Shown: piece after piece, positions 1-12,279 of the stretch | Numbering within the stretch: position 1 is the first letter of the stretch | Layout of the letters: each line of letters opens with the position of its first letter | From: Lantana camara | Lineage: Eukaryota > Streptophyta > Magnoliopsida > Lamiales > Verbenaceae | Reading direction: 5' to 3' | DNA: 64,000 nucleotides | Assembly: GCA_037501455.1 (NCBI GenBank) | Contig: CM074862.1 | Coordinates: forward strand, 63,085,501 to 63,149,500 | Program-made: the position numbers and the translations under genes | The notes under the pieces: model-generated | What the model was told of the DNA's origin: nothing | The model's input: only the letters and a program-made list of their open reading frames with translations | Databases searched by the model: none

Positions 1-1027
1 AATACAAATTTACAGTCCCTACTGCTAATACAGATATACTTGTATTATCCCCGAGCAGTAGCTGCATCTCGCCATCTTCAAGCTTTCTGGTTTGCTTGAA
101 CCCCTGCAACGAAATGCAAATATGATTAGTTGAACCCGAGTCCACACACCAGGAATCTGGTGGACTTCCAACTAAACATAATTCAATTAAACAAGATATT
201 GATATACCTTGTCCAGAAGGCTTAGCAGGAAGACTTGCTAAGTATTTTGGACAATTCCTCTTCCAGTGCCCTTTTTCTCCGTAGTGGAAACATTTTCCCT
301 TGCTGGGTTTGCCTTTCTTCTTCTGAACCTTTTTCTTGGGATTGGGAATCTTTCCCTTTCCCTTTTTCCACTTGTTGGCCTTTGGAGCCGTGGAAGTCGA
401 CGCCTGAGCCAGGAGAACAGTTCCCTTAGCTTTCATCACTCCCTCTACCACTTTAAGTTCGTTCATTAATTCAGGCAGAGAAAAATCCAATTTGTTCATA
501 GAATAATTTTACCTGAATGTGTCGAACGACTTTGGCAGAGAGCATAGGATCATATCCTGTTTGCTGAGATCATCAAATTTAGCACCAAGGCTTTCAATTT
601 CGTTCAGGCAAGCCATCAGGTTCATAACATGATCCTGAACAAGTGATCCCTCAGACATCTTGGTAACTAACAGCCTCCGCATCAATTCGAGCCTCTTGGC
701 TCGATTCTGTCCTCCATACATTTGATGGAGATGATCCATCATGTTCCTAGTAGTTGGCATCTCATGCATTTGATGCTTGAGAACAATGGAGACAGATGCC
801 AGGATATAAGACCTAGCCAAATCATTGGACTTGATCCAATTGGCATAAGCATTTCTCATATCCTGATTGGCCATAGTTTTTGGTACCCCCGGACAAGGTT
901 CAGTGAGCACTTGTTTCAGATTCTCGTGACCAAACACAATGTCAAGATTCATTTTCCAGTCAGCATAGTTAGACCCTTCAAGCCTATTTTCCTTTAGGAT
1001 CGATTGAAGCGGGCTAGCGGTCGTCAT
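1..1027 (-). pseudogene. copia gag-protease, with an in-frame stop
   Basis: This encodes the capsid protein and the start of the aspartic protease of a copia polyprotein. The ATG at 1027 opens 172 residues of copia-type gag (residues 1-172, with the YADWK and LGAKFDDL motifs typical of the family). A TAA at 506-508 interrupts the frame. The same frame then continues through NYSMNKLDF, a basic linker rich in K and P, a zinc knuckle (251-292) and a protease start with the active-site motif VDSGS. In the knuckle the second cysteine of CX2CX4HX4C is tyrosine (codon 281-283), which should impair zinc binding. Both defects look like single-base changes. The rest of the polyprotein (integrase, reverse transcriptase) would lie left of the window. 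Confidence 0.85.
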
Positions 1028-2157
1028 TGCTTTAAAACTGAAATATTTTTAAAAAATGCAAGTTATGATTATGTATTTTACTTCTTTTGCGTCTAACCAA
1101 TAAATGAAATCCACGTAAGCATTTTTTGGTTTACGCAATGGTGACTTATCTAACCGCAGTTGACTCCCCGGAAGCGAGGTCGAAAACTGCTTAGAAAAGC
1201 AAGAATTAATCTTAATTAACATGCCATCTAGGCAACTCTTACCAAACTATGTTAATCCACCACGTTAACCTTTGACCTCTAAGTGAATGTAACATAGCTC
1301 CGAAGGGAGGTTAATACATTACTTAGTCAAGCTTACACCATTACCTAGAAATTCGTACGAGTAGATCAGACACTCCACGGAGGCGTGGTCGAGCTGACTT
1401 TCCCCTTATTTCATTCTATCCGTAGAAGCCTAATCTTGTATACCGCGAATACATACCCGCCGAAGGGAGTAGTATATATCCACTATACTATAGACGGGTA
1501 ATGGAGGCCGTGAGAATCTAACTCTTTTTATCTCGCTCCCACTTGAATTTTATAGAGTTTGTGGATTATCTTTGATTATTAAAAAAATCACTTTTGGCGT
1601 CTTATTAATTTTGGAAGTAATTAATCTAATTAATAAGCTCCCACTAGGATTATTAAATAATCCTAATAATATTTTAAGGCTTTAATAACTCTTTATTAAT
1701 TTAAGCCAAAAAATATTAATCCAATTATGCATCATATTTAATCTCTATTAAACATTATTTATCTAATCATATTAAATAAATCATGCATAATTGAAATAAC
1801 GTAATATCACATATTATCATGCCATTTTTAAAATTAAAAGCATGCTTGCAAATAATTATCACATAATTATCACGCTTTAAATTTTTAATGGCCCCTTAAA
1901 TAAATATGTTTTAAATTATCACATAATTTAAATCATATTTACTGATTCGGTAATTCACCAGGAAGATTATTGAAATCAATTCCCAGAAAATTACCATTCC
2001 ACGTAAATTCCCAGGAAACACTGGAGGGGTCACAACGGTCCCACTAAAAACCCAGCCTCCTTAGACAGAATTTACGTGCACAGTATCAGATTTAAAATTA
2101 TGCATCTTATGCTTTATCAATGCGAGTATATAATCAGAACCCCGCTCTGATACCAGT
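1028..2157 (-). other. copia untranslated leader
   Basis: This 1.1 kb stretch between the primer binding site and the gag ATG has no supported ORF on either strand. It is AT-rich in its middle (1550-1950) and contains several short stem-forming words near 1380-1510. It is best read as the 5' leader of the copia transcript, which in functional elements would carry packaging signals. No specific signal can be identified by eye. Confidence 0.6.
2144..2155 (-). promoter_or_regulatory. copia primer binding site (initiator tRNA-Met)
   Basis: Minus-strand TGGTATCAGAGC matches the 3' end complement of plant initiator tRNA-Met, the usual primer of copia and many gypsy elements. It lies two bases inside the LTR edge at 2158. 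Confidence 0.9.
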
Positions 2158-4371
2158 TGTTGGTTGTGGCGGGCCCGAATCAGAGTGACGGCACAGTGTA
2201 ATATTCAAAAATTTCGCCATAACCTCGTTATCAAAATATTTCCAAAATATTTTAATAAAGCAGCGGAAAAAATCGGGCAGCATAACTCTAATATATACAA
2301 GCATCGATAACATAATTTTAAATCATCTAGCATATAATCACAATATGCAAATTTCAATTTGGGCAGCACAACGGTATTACCGTACTGCAAAATGGCTATC
2401 AACGGCACTTTTCCAGCACCTCGATATTTCCTCGTGAAACCGGCAGAGCTTCCCCGCAATATCCCCGATTAAGAAATTGGAGTGTGGGCTCCGGCAGTAT
2501 TTCGCTGAATACTTGAGAAAATATTTTTCTAGAAAAACCTTTTTTTCTAAAACTAGAAAATCCCTATTTTCTAATAATTAAGTGGATTATATATTAATTA
2601 TATAACCACCTAATCAATAATTAATTAATCCTTAATTAGGATTAATTAATTTCTAGAGAGAGAGAATGTCGAGTGCCTTTTAAAACTGAGAATGAAGACT
2701 GAAAATTCATATATTGAAATGAATGGCACAACAGCCTATTTATGGCCAAGCAAATGAGGACCTCTTCGACATTTTTCAAGATATCTCCGTAGCTTCCAAG
2801 TTCCAACATCCAATCAGAGATGACCATCGTATAGCGCAAGAAACCACTAGCCAAACGCCGCCCGGCAGGCGCCATTCCGACCTGGCACGCTGTGTGCTTG
2901 GCGCGTGTGAAGCTCACTCAAGCGTGAGCATCTGCCACGTGGCCGGTCCGACCGGCGGTCCAGCGGTTCGGACCGGTTCGCTCATGAACCGGTCGGTCCA
3001 GGCGGTCCAGTCCCGCGACCACGTGGCAAATCCTTATTTGTCCACGTGTCCGGGTCGGATTGACCCTACCCGGCCCTATCCGAACCTGTGTTCGACCCGG
3101 ACCATTTCCAGGTATGATCTTGGCCACTGTCTCGGGCGATGTGGCGCGATCCTGACCATACACGTGTCGTGCCACTTGGCGCATAGTCAGCATCACTTGG
3201 CGCTGACCTTCTGACGTGGCATGACACATCAGCTGCCACGTCAGCATTTTTTTTTTTTTTTTTTTGAAAAAATTTTATTTTCTCCAAAATAAAATTTCGG
3301 ACATTTCCAACTCTTTGGAATTTAATTTTTTTTCTCAAAATAAATTCCTTGGCTATTTTCAAACTCTTTGAAAATTTATTTCTCTCTCTCGTTTTAATAT
3401 TTTCTCTTTGATCTTTGTTGGGGCTTACGGGGGGGACTTCCAGGCCTAATTAATCTTAGCTCCAAAAGGGTCAATCTATTATGGGCCCATGACAATAATT
3501 GATTACCGTTTAACAATATTTAATCCCACTAAATAAATATTGTTGAACTTTAAAATTAATTAAATTATTCACGAATTTCTCGATCTAAAATAATTTTTGC
3601 ATTTTACTCCTCTATACAGATATCCATGAAAAATAAATCAATACTACTATCATTTATTTTTCACTTCCAATATGAAATTTCTTGATTCCCCTTAAGTCCA
3701 AATTCCCTGTATGTGAAACACATTCAACATACAACTTCGGTGACGAACACACGAAGTACTTTGGCCAAAGATTTAATTCGAACATTTGCAAATCTATTTC
3801 AGGGATATCTTTTAACCTTCCAGCAAGGCTACAGATTCCTCGATCAATATTTCTCTTTAGCACATTTCACGCAATCACCGAACGTACAAAGTATTTTGGC
3901 CATCCGTTATCGAGACCTCACTTCTGAGTACATCACAGTGATTAACACTACATGTTTAAAGTAGAAACACAGCCAGGATTAAGAGTCTAATGCTTTCGAG
4001 ATTTTATTCATTTTAGATAGCCGTATAAAATGAACAATCTCAGTGGTCCAGTTCGATGTTTCCAATCTCATTGAAAGTCGTCAATGTGTTATTATTGGAA
4101 ACTCCATTTCCCTATGACGAAAGACTAATCATCTTATATAACACATTATAGTCTCGATAAGAACATCTTCTTATCATACTGACTAGAACTTTAATGACAC
4201 GTGACTTCTGGTATTTAAAGTCTTTTCCTATGAAACACAATTCATTTAAAAATACCATCACACGTCATTAATTATTAAATTTGTAAAATACTCATAACTT
4301 GCGATAATTTCAGTTTTATTAATCCAAAATATTTACAATATAATTAGATTTTCAGGGCATTAATACCAACA
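2158..4371 (-). repeat. 5' LTR of the copia element (2.2 kb)
   Basis: The LTR ends are the inverted words TGTTGG and CCAACA. Its inner edge is next to the primer binding site and its outer edge is a clean join to gypsy integrase codons. At 2214 bp it is long for copia. It contains a GC-rich block (2930-3240) with CACGTG-type boxes and a run of about 20 T (3247-3265). A candidate TATA box lies downstream of that block in the sense direction. Small ORFs inside it, such as 2642-2917, look incidental. Confidence 0.85.
2736..2744 (-). promoter_or_regulatory. candidate TATA box of copia LTR with upstream G-boxes
   Basis: Minus-strand CATAAATAG is a fair plant TATA box. About 190-310 bases upstream in the sense direction lie CCACGTGG (2935-2942), CCACGTGG (3019-3026) and CCACGTGT (3042-3049), plus a stem of 9-bp arms (2971-2979 and 2986-2994, arm GACCGGTTC). 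G-boxes are bound by plant bZIP and bHLH factors. Promoter use is inferred. Confidence 0.45.
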
Positions 4372-4698
4372 GCCTTGTATGGAAGAAAGTGTAGATCTCC
4401 ATTATATTGGGATATGGAGGAGACTAAAGCAACCGAAAAAGAAGATACAAGGAAAACTATTAAGAAGTGGATAACAGAATCTACAGAAAAGATTGAGATC
4501 ATTCGGCAAAAAATGAAAGCTGCCCAAGATAGACAGAAGAGTTATGTCGATACTCGAAGAAGGGACATAGAATTTGCAGTAGGAGAAAAAGTGCTCTTCA
4601 AAACATCACCAAGAAAAGGTTTCGCACGTATTGCGAAAAGTTGGAAAATTGAATCCCAAGTATGTAGGACCTTTCGAAATTATAGAACGTGTCGGACC
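4372..4698 (+). pseudogene. gypsy A integrase fragment (C-terminal domain)
   Basis: The reading starts [14 protein letters not shown], the conserved chromovirus integrase segment, then AAQDRQKSY and the [16 protein letters not shown] motif. A one-base indel near 4641 shifts the frame. Downstream the other frame reads NPKYVGPFEIIERVGP. The codons break off at the solo LTR and resume at 6990 with TAYRLDLP. Confidence 0.85.
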
Positions 4699-5393
4699 TG
4701 TTGGAAAACACGAATCAGAAAGCAGCGGAATTTAAAAAATTTTCCAACAAAAGGATCTTGGACTCGCAATCGTGTAACCAAATTCGTAGAGATAGAAAAC
4801 TTACTTTTCTTTTATTCTTTCTTGAAGCGTTTCAAGCCACCCAAGAACGCTCTTCTCGCGGCTTGACAACCCGTCCCTCGAAAGTCTCTTTCTACTTCAG
4901 AATCCATTGTCGGGATAGCAATCCACACCAACCTAGATTCAATTCATGTTAGAGATGTTCTTAACAATATAACATAAAGAAAGAAACATGAAAAGAGAAA
5001 AACAGGATTGAAACTCCCTTCGAAAACCAGTTTCGCGAAAATAGAAAACTGCCAGTCACAAAACCCTCGTGAAAAAATTCATCCTTCAGGATATGGACGA
5101 ACGGTTTTCGCCATCTTCTTTGGTTCGATTTTTTCATTCGCTTCACGTCGGGTTCAGAATCGTTTCATCATCCCTTCTGATCGTTTTGCTTGATCCCCAG
5201 CTTTTGGTAAAGCTCGAATCTTCAAAACTTCTAACTTGAAGCTCTCTAGAGATAGTCCACCAACTTGGCTACAATCTAACTAGTAAGGATGCTAGTTCTC
5301 TAGTTAGTGTTTAGGCTTAACCTAGGGTTTCGTTTATCTTGGAGAAAGGATGGTGTTCAACACATGAACCAAAAGAATTGTTAATTTGTTCTA

Positions 5394-5413
5394 AGGGGAG
5401 CTCGAGCTCCCCT
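5394..5413. promoter_or_regulatory. 20-bp perfect palindrome next to TATA-like sequence
   Basis: AGGGGAGCTCGAGCTCCCCT is its own reverse complement. On the minus strand it directly follows GTAAATAG, a TATA-like word, so it would lie close to the transcription start of the solo LTR. The role is unknown. Confidence 0.5.
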
Positions 5414-5763
5414 ATTTACAAGAGGGGAGGACCGAAAATTCCTAGTTCTTTATGGGCTAGGATTTTGGTCTCTCTCTCTCCTATTACTTGATCATCAAGT
5501 AATTTGACTTTGACTTTGAATTCTAATTCAAATCAACTTCCAAGAGAGCTAAAAATATCCAAACTATTTTTGGATAATTTTATACTTTATTTATTTAAAA
5601 TAAATAACTTATTTTATCTAATTAATTAATTCATAATTAATTAACTAGATTTTTTTCTCCAAAATAAGACTTTCTTTTTAATTCAAAATTAAACCAAAGT
5701 CCATTAAATAATTAACACATTTAATTATTTAATACATATATATACAATATATATATATATTCA

Positions 5764-5831
5764 CACGTGTGTGACACGTGTCACAGTGACACGTGTCACT
5801 CACGTGAGCCACACGTGTGATTTCACACGTG
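5764..5831. promoter_or_regulatory. cluster of six CACGTG G-boxes in copia solo LTR
   Basis: CACGTG occurs at 5764, 5775, 5790, 5801, 5812 and 5826, most of them inside longer palindromes such as CACACGTGTG and GACACGTGTC. A (TA)-rich tract (5738-5760) follows in the sense (minus) direction. G-boxes bind bZIP and bHLH factors and act in stress and light promoters. The clustering suggests an enhancer; activity is not shown. Confidence 0.6.
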
Positions 5832-6989
5832 TGGAACCCTCTTGGCCCGATTAACTTGTTTAATCATTTTTAAGCCTCAACTCATGTAACCAAGTTGTTG
5901 TGTGTGACCCTCTAGGTTCTCAATTCAATTAGCAGTGACCCTAATTAATTAATTCACTAATTAATTAATCAGTCCACAGATTAAACGACCATAGTCTAGC
6001 AACAGGTGTTTAACCCCTAGCTGAATTGGAATGTTCGGATTCGACAGAACCTTTAAGTCATTGATTCATGTGAGATACAATCCTCCTACTTACTATCTCT
6101 CAACCATGATCTAGGGTAAGGGAATAATTAGAACCCTAATAATCTGGTCTTAAAGCTAAGTGCATTTCATATCCATTTGATCTCAATCCAAGAAACCCTT
6201 TTCTTGATGTCTTGATCTACTGCCTTGGCCAAGGACTCCATATGGCATATGAATGACTTACACAATAAGAGATCACCTTGCATATGCAAGTGTAGGTCCT
6301 TTCTTGATTCTCATTCACTTTCATGAATCACTTGTGCAGCCCCAGCATAAGCCTTGAATCAGTTATCTAAGGCGACACCCTTTAAAGCTTATACCAAAGA
6401 CTACAGAGTTAATTCATAAAGTGACAAGGAACCTCAAGTCTAAGGATCAATTAATCACATTAATGACTCGTGAGATATTTCCTAATCTGGAAGTTTCCAT
6501 TTCCTGAAATAGAAACTTCCTTTCCCATTTAGGAATGTTCTCACGCGGGGGACCTCAGTGAACTTACTTATTAAAGTAAGCACCCTCATGTATCACGCAC
6601 GTATCAACTATACACTTTGCACCTCCATGAAACAAGGTGGTCCTTCTTAAGGGCGTGATCCCACAAGCAAGCCTTAGAGGAGTCAGGTTGACACTCCCAC
6701 TGTCTGTAGGACTCATCGGCTTGGAGTATTTTACTAATCATGACTTATGTGATATAGGGCTCGTTTCATGAACCATTTCACCTAAATGGTAGAGTCCTAA
6801 AGTCATCAGGATTAGGGGAGTTCTCATACATGCACACATAATGGAAACACTCAAAACACGTATTGGCATATAAAGAAGTGTTTGCCTATAATCAATCGTA
6901 TATTATTCAAAGATTGTCTGTGATACTAGGAAAGTCCCAAAACGGATTATGACTAATCGGCTTTCTAGGGCACTATTCCTAACAGGACC

Positions 6990-7304
6990 AACTGCTTACC
7001 GCTTGGACTTACCAGCGAACCTCACAGGAATACCCAACGTATTCCATGTGTCCCAAATTCGAAAGTACTTTGCTGATGACTCTCACATTCTGCCTACGGA
7101 GGAAGTGCCTTTAAAGCCTAATTTGACCTATGAAGTAAATCCTGTTGAAATCTTGGATAGGAAATTCCAAGAGCTAAGAAATCGAAAAATCCCCTAGTTA
7201 AAGTGTTGTGGAAGGGACATGGAACTGAGGAATAGACCTGGGAAACCGAAGAAAAGATGCAGAAGTATTACCCAGAGTTGTTTCGAAACAGGAACATAAT
7301 CTGA
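6990..7304 (+). pseudogene. gypsy A integrase tail with chromodomain-like end
   Basis: This continues the interrupted gene: [25 protein letters not shown], then the chromodomain-like tail ILDRKFQELRNRKIP. A one-base deletion near 7193 shifts the frame. The next frame reads LVKVLWKG, has a TAG at 7233-7235 where related copies read EEATWE, then [16 protein letters not shown], and stops at 7302-7304. This C-terminal domain helps target integration to chromatin in chromoviruses. The gene is dead. Confidence 0.85.
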
Positions 7305-7314
7305 GGACAGATTC

Positions 7315-7331
7315 TCTTTAAGGGGGAGGAT
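7315..7331 (+). promoter_or_regulatory. polypurine tract of gypsy A
   Basis: TTTAAGGGGGAGGA lies just before the LTR start TGTAACAACCCGG. This is the usual plus-strand priming site of gypsy elements. Confidence 0.8.
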
Positions 7332-8095
7332 TGTAACAACCCGGATTTTGAGACCAAGATAGACCGGGTAAGTAAAGGGTTAATAGAAAAGCGTTTATAG
7401 CCTCAATCCATCATGCATCTCATTTTATGTGAATTATGTGCTTTTATGTTCCGATTTATGATTAATACCTTATTATGAGAGAGATATCACTATTCATTCA
7501 CCGAACCTAAATCATCACATATTCCACATGTAACCTTAGAAAGTTAGATTCCACATTTTCCAAACTCATATTCTAGCTTTTACAACCCCGAAATGCACTT
7601 TAGAATTTGTTTGTCAAAAATTCCCTTTAGGTCCCTAGTTACTATTCACCCATTTTGTAGAAATTTTTTGGGACATCTTTACCTATCCAATATTGGGTTC
7701 AAATGAATCCCATCATAACTCCCGTAGTAGCCAAAACCGGGCGAAAACCTTAATTTTACCTAATTTGTAGATTTTCGAAATACAACATTTTTCTTACACA
7801 ATATGATAACCATAATGATCCTTGAATTATTTTATGAATTTTAAGACTTTTTTCAAACCTTAGTTCAAACCCTAGCTCGTTTTATAAATTTTTCAATATT
7901 TTTCCTATTTTTCCTAAAGTACTATTTCCGCCGTAAAAACTAACTTTTAAACCGTACAACATTTGCTATTCAATATTATACTCAAAATAATCCTTAAATT
8001 ATTTTATGGATCATGAACACTTTCTGGGAAATTAATTCACATCCTAACTCCACTTTAGGTATTTTCTCGTATTTTCCAAAATTCCGAATGTTTAC
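7332..8095 (+). repeat. 3' LTR of gypsy A, first piece
   Basis: It begins TGTAACAACCCGG right after the polypurine tract and is cut at 8095 by element B. The last five bases, TTTAC, are repeated at 22741-22745, where the LTR resumes. No coding content. Confidence 0.75.
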
Positions 8096-10894
8096 TGTAA
8101 CACCACGGAGCCAAGGGCACCACATCCCCCCGCACCATAGCCTAATGCGAGTAACGAAATGGAAACTTCGCACCCGCACCAAGCTACGGTGAACGGAGAC
8201 AAACAAAAACCCACACACTAGCTGGGCGGTCTAGACCCTCATTCAGAGTGCGCAAAGAAACAAAAGCAAATTCGGAAGCATCAGGATCACAAATATACAA
8301 ACATACATGCCAGCATTAATACAAATTATACATGTTATGCCTATCCAAGGCCAAATGAATCATAATTCATACAAAGCTTATACATAGTACCATACTTATA
8401 CATATTATACGTAGTACCATATTTATACATAGTACCAAAAATGGAAAGTAAAGATGCAAGGATGCCAAAGACTCCTCTAACAAACTTGAATGACTCAAAG
8501 TAAAAGAACACCGCCTAGCGCGAACCGAAGACCTGCACTTGCAAACTCAAAAACAAAGGGGGAAAAGAAAACAACAAAGAGGGGTTAGTCCTAAAGACTG
8601 GTGAGGGGGCTAACACACGCACCCGTACATAAATATAGAGCATATCATATACAAAACTTAGAGTGTTCATGAACCGGGCGTGGTTTTTGCAATCCAAAAT
8701 ATTTTAGCACGTGATAACATATATATAGAAAAGGGGTTTACGGCCTAGGCCAAAATCAACCAATTTTATTAATTGAAAATCCGCTCCCATTACACAAACC
8801 ATAGCCGGATACAAAACACACACACACACCACTCGGCGAGTACGAGTGCACAACCATCCTCCTTTACAAGGAAAAACTCGAAACTTAACACAAACGAAGG
8901 CATAAAGCAAACACAAACACATACCTCTTCTCCGGGGGATGGAAGGGTGGCCACCCTTCACATCCATCACGCTTATACGCCAGGGTCGTGAGTTTCATGA
9001 CACTCACGCCCAAGGATTCCGTCCCCCACTAACCTCCTAGCGGGTGGTTGATCCTATCGAAGTGGAGTCCATACTCGGGAGTAACCCGACGGCCCAACGC
9101 CTTCCTGGGACTATTTTGTACAAAACTCTGGGGCCCAACACAAAAATCACGCACACTTATCACGCTTATAAAAAAGCTTATCTTTCAATGCCAATCTCGC
9201 TGAAGCTTATCACACACACACACCAACCCCTTTTTCAAACAAAGGAACGAAAATATAGCTTACTTATACATAAAAACATTTTTCAAACGTTTCATAACAA
9301 AAGGGTCAATTCCCACAAAATACATATCAAACATGTATCTATATACATATACGTATACATAGGTCGCATGCAGGCTTAAAACATAATTAGGGTTGTAGGT
9401 CGTGATAACTAACAGAAAGAAAACTCACCTTGCCGACCAAATCGACGAAACAAAATCAAACCCTTCTAAGAGCCCACCTCTTCAACCACGGGGCAAACCT
9501 AAAAGCAAAACAAAGGTCACAAGATAAACTTAGACTCAAAACGAACCAAATAAACGCTCGGCCTATGCTTATGGATGCTAATGATGCATAAAGATTGAGA
9601 TGAAGTAGCACTTAGATCACATGAGTTCATATTAGATCATATCAAATAATAATTCACATATTTCACTTCAAACAAGTTCACAAACTTTATGCAATACACA
9701 TAACACGTTATATAACACATTAACAAATCATTCATATCATAAAAGAACCAAAGAGATATCGCATGAGGAAAAGAAATAAGGTATTCGATCAAACACGTAC
9801 GTTAGAGAGCAATTAGAGCTATCAAGTCATATATTGCATGTAAGAGCATTGAATTACTTCATAAATTGAATATAAGAATCCATGGAGGTTCGATTTTCAG
9901 CATATTTCCCACAAAATTCATGCTTATAAATAAAACATATATGTCATATAGATCACATAACACTCATCAATTCAAGAAATGATCCAAGAAAATAGAAGAA
10001 CTCATCAAATATATCATATGACCTAACTATTCATATCAATGATCATAGTATGCTCTAAACTTCATGAAAATGGACAAAATCATATGCAAAAGAAAGGTAA
10101 GGAGACGGAGATCAAAAATATGTACTTACCTTTCGAATTTGAGGCGAATCGGAGGTCGAACGAGCAAGAAACTCCAAGTTGTGAATAGTACAAGCTTCTC
10201 TTCTCTTTTCTTCCCTTTTTCCTCTCGTTTTCTACCTTTCTTGCTTTTCTTGGCTACTGCTCCGAAATGAGAGAGGGAGAGATGGATAGAGGGTTGAATA
10301 AGGGTCACATGGGCTCAAAAACGGGTCGATTCTGATAAGAAACGGGTAAGAGTGGTGAATCTGTCACACGGGTCGCATTTCGGGCTAAAATCGGAGTATC
10401 AAACGGGCTTAGAAAAATGTGAAGCCAGGTTCTCTAGCTTCCATTCTTCATTACGAGTCCTACACCACTTCCGGAATTCAAATCCGAATTCCCGATCTCC
10501 AGTTACGCCTTCCGGAACCCAAGGTGCGCTAAAACGAGTTAGCTCCTTTAGGTCCCTTAAAAGCCCAGTCAAGTACCGACGGTCATAAACCACAACAAAC
10601 GAACTCCAAAAACGTACAACGACCACATAATCACATTCCTAAGTCACGTAGTTCACATATATATAAAATTCACAAGAAACGGAATTAAATTCGGGCACGT
10701 ACGGAGTAAATTACAAGACACGCGTAGATAAACGTTAAAACTCAAGTTATAAGTTAAACAAATAATTTGCAATTAACTACAAATAATCACATTGGCATTA
10801 AAATAACACATAATCACATAATTAAATCATTCAAAGCGCAAAGAACTCTCTCGTAAAAGCGTACCTGGAATGGCCGGACGAGCGGGACGTTACA
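8096..10894 (-). repeat. element B left (3') LTR, 2.8 kb
   Basis: Plus-strand edges are TGTAACACC and GACGTTACA. It aligns by eye with 13561-16441 over long stretches, for example the blocks at 8280-8700 and 13740-14160. It lacks about 690 bp present in the right copy at 15350-16030. The GCTAGGCGG-type inverted pair (about 8219 and 8510) and the AGTC stem-loop (8587-8599) lie near its 3' end. CA-rich ORFs here are incidental. Confidence 0.85.
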
Positions 10895-12279
10895 AACTCC
10901 CCTCCTTCAAAAGGACCTGTCCTCAGGTCCTAAACAAGACCTGCAACGACTCTTGAGACGAACCCAACTCCACACTTCCGCTGCGCCACTCTGATCCAAA
11001 TAAGTTGTATACTCCTCGGGATATCACTTCCTCAATTAGAAATGAAGAAGACTTCTCATATCCCGGTAGCTCGGTGATACTTACCAAATCCGATTAAATC
11101 TCCTTAACCTAGCAAACTTCGTGTCCAGTTTGCTCCCACATCCGATTAGAATTCAAAAGTGGTTGGAGAATCGTGCCGGAAGGATTCTCGATCTTCTACC
11201 GATGGCACATTAGGCATTGCTACACAAAGTTTGCAATGTCTTTTCTCATGCTACAACACCATTACCAGCTTTTCAAGTCTCGGACCATTAGTGGAATTAC
11301 TCTCGTGCCCAAGCACTTCTCGAGACATTGGCTCTAACTCTCCCGTTAGCCACGCACAACCGAAGTCTTCCTTAGTACCTCGATCGTAACGAAGGAGTTT
11401 TTGAGTTTCCTCGATTAACCAAGACTAATACCAAGGTAACTCTTCTTCAAAACCTTATCCACTCGAACCGTGCCTTTTCCTTGTCTTTCATGTCACGGGA
11501 TGGCCACCTGTGCAAAGACGAATCTCTGGTTGAATCCCGATAACACTAATGGCTTATTCTCAGAGGCAACCCTCGGTTCTTCTACCAGAAAGTGTAGCCG
11601 ACAATACCCTTGTTGAAACTACCTTTGGCGAAGACCACGGAGTGCCAAAGAAGAACGAACGACTCCTCGAAGCAAGCAAAAAGGGTATTCTTCTCCCATG
11701 GTTAGCCCGTGTAGCTCAATGTAGTTATATTCATCTTAGAGCCCCGTCTTCTTCTTAGATAGGACTAAAGAGCACTCTACGTAGAAGTACTCGAGTTAAT
11801 GAAACTACCCTCTAAGAGCTCGTCAACTACGTCTTAAGCTCCAACCTCCACGCTTGAGTCATCCGATAGGGAGTCTTCGAACAAGGTTCAACTCCGGGAT
11901 AAAGATCACGACCGTCTCAACGTCCCTATCAAGTGGCAATGAATCCCAACTTTCAAGAAATCATCAAGAAGGCCTTACTCCGATCTTTATCTCCTTAAGC
12001 TTGACCCAATCCTCTCGGTTAACCCAAAGGAAAGTCACAAAGCTTTTTGCACCGTCCCAAAATAACTAACCGCTTCTACAAAGGATACAGACGGGTTAGT
12101 CTTCAATCTAGCACCCGAAAATATCTTTGAGCCCAAAAAGGACCTCCTAAAAGGAACCACCAACGTCTACAGTAACAGAGTTACCTTAACAAGAACTAGG
12201 CGCCTTCAAGAACAACTACCGGGCAAGCTCGACCCTCACAACTCACCAAACACCTGGACTCTCAACTCACTAACTCTCT
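10895..12279 (-). other. element B polypurine tract and decayed pol remnant
   Basis: The polypurine tract (minus GAAGGAGGGGAGTT, 10895-10910) abuts the LTR. Beyond it there is no long ORF. Parts of 11800-12160 resemble, by eye, the pol segment of element C around 22170-22500: the plus-strand phrases around 'gttcaactccgggataaagatc' and 'ggttctgctccgggacagagatc' correspond. I infer a heavily mutated, deleted pol. The small plus-strand ORFs here are not supported. Confidence 0.5.

Larger units (their letters stand above)
1..4371 (-). mobile_element. Ty1/copia LTR retrotransposon, 5' part, cut by window edge
   Basis: On the minus strand this reads 5' LTR (4371 down to 2158), primer binding site, a 1.1 kb leader, gag and the start of protease, then runs off the left edge. 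The LTR has TGTTGG...CCAACA ends. Its outer edge abuts the word GCCTT inside a gypsy integrase codon series (A-L-Y-G-R-K-C), so it inserted in gypsy A. The left target duplication lies outside the window. The gag carries an in-frame stop, so this copy cannot make intact protein. Confidence 0.85.
4699..6984 (-). repeat. copia solo LTR with 5-bp target duplication
   Basis: This 2286-bp block starts TGTTGG and ends CCTAACA. It is flanked on both sides by GGACC (4694-4698 and 6985-6989). Removing the block and one GGACC restores gypsy integrase codons (VGP then TAYRL) in frame, so the boundaries are exact. No gag, pol, primer site or second LTR is present: this is a solo LTR left by LTR-LTR recombination. 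Minus orientation is inferred from the copia-like start TGTTAGGAATAGTGCCC on that strand and from its promoter layout. No protein-coding content is supported. Confidence 0.9.

Noticed and set aside
8773..9379. Plus-strand ORFs with CA-rich repeats
   Set aside because: Translations of (CA)n-rich LTR sequence, only partly kept in the second LTR copy, with no domain.
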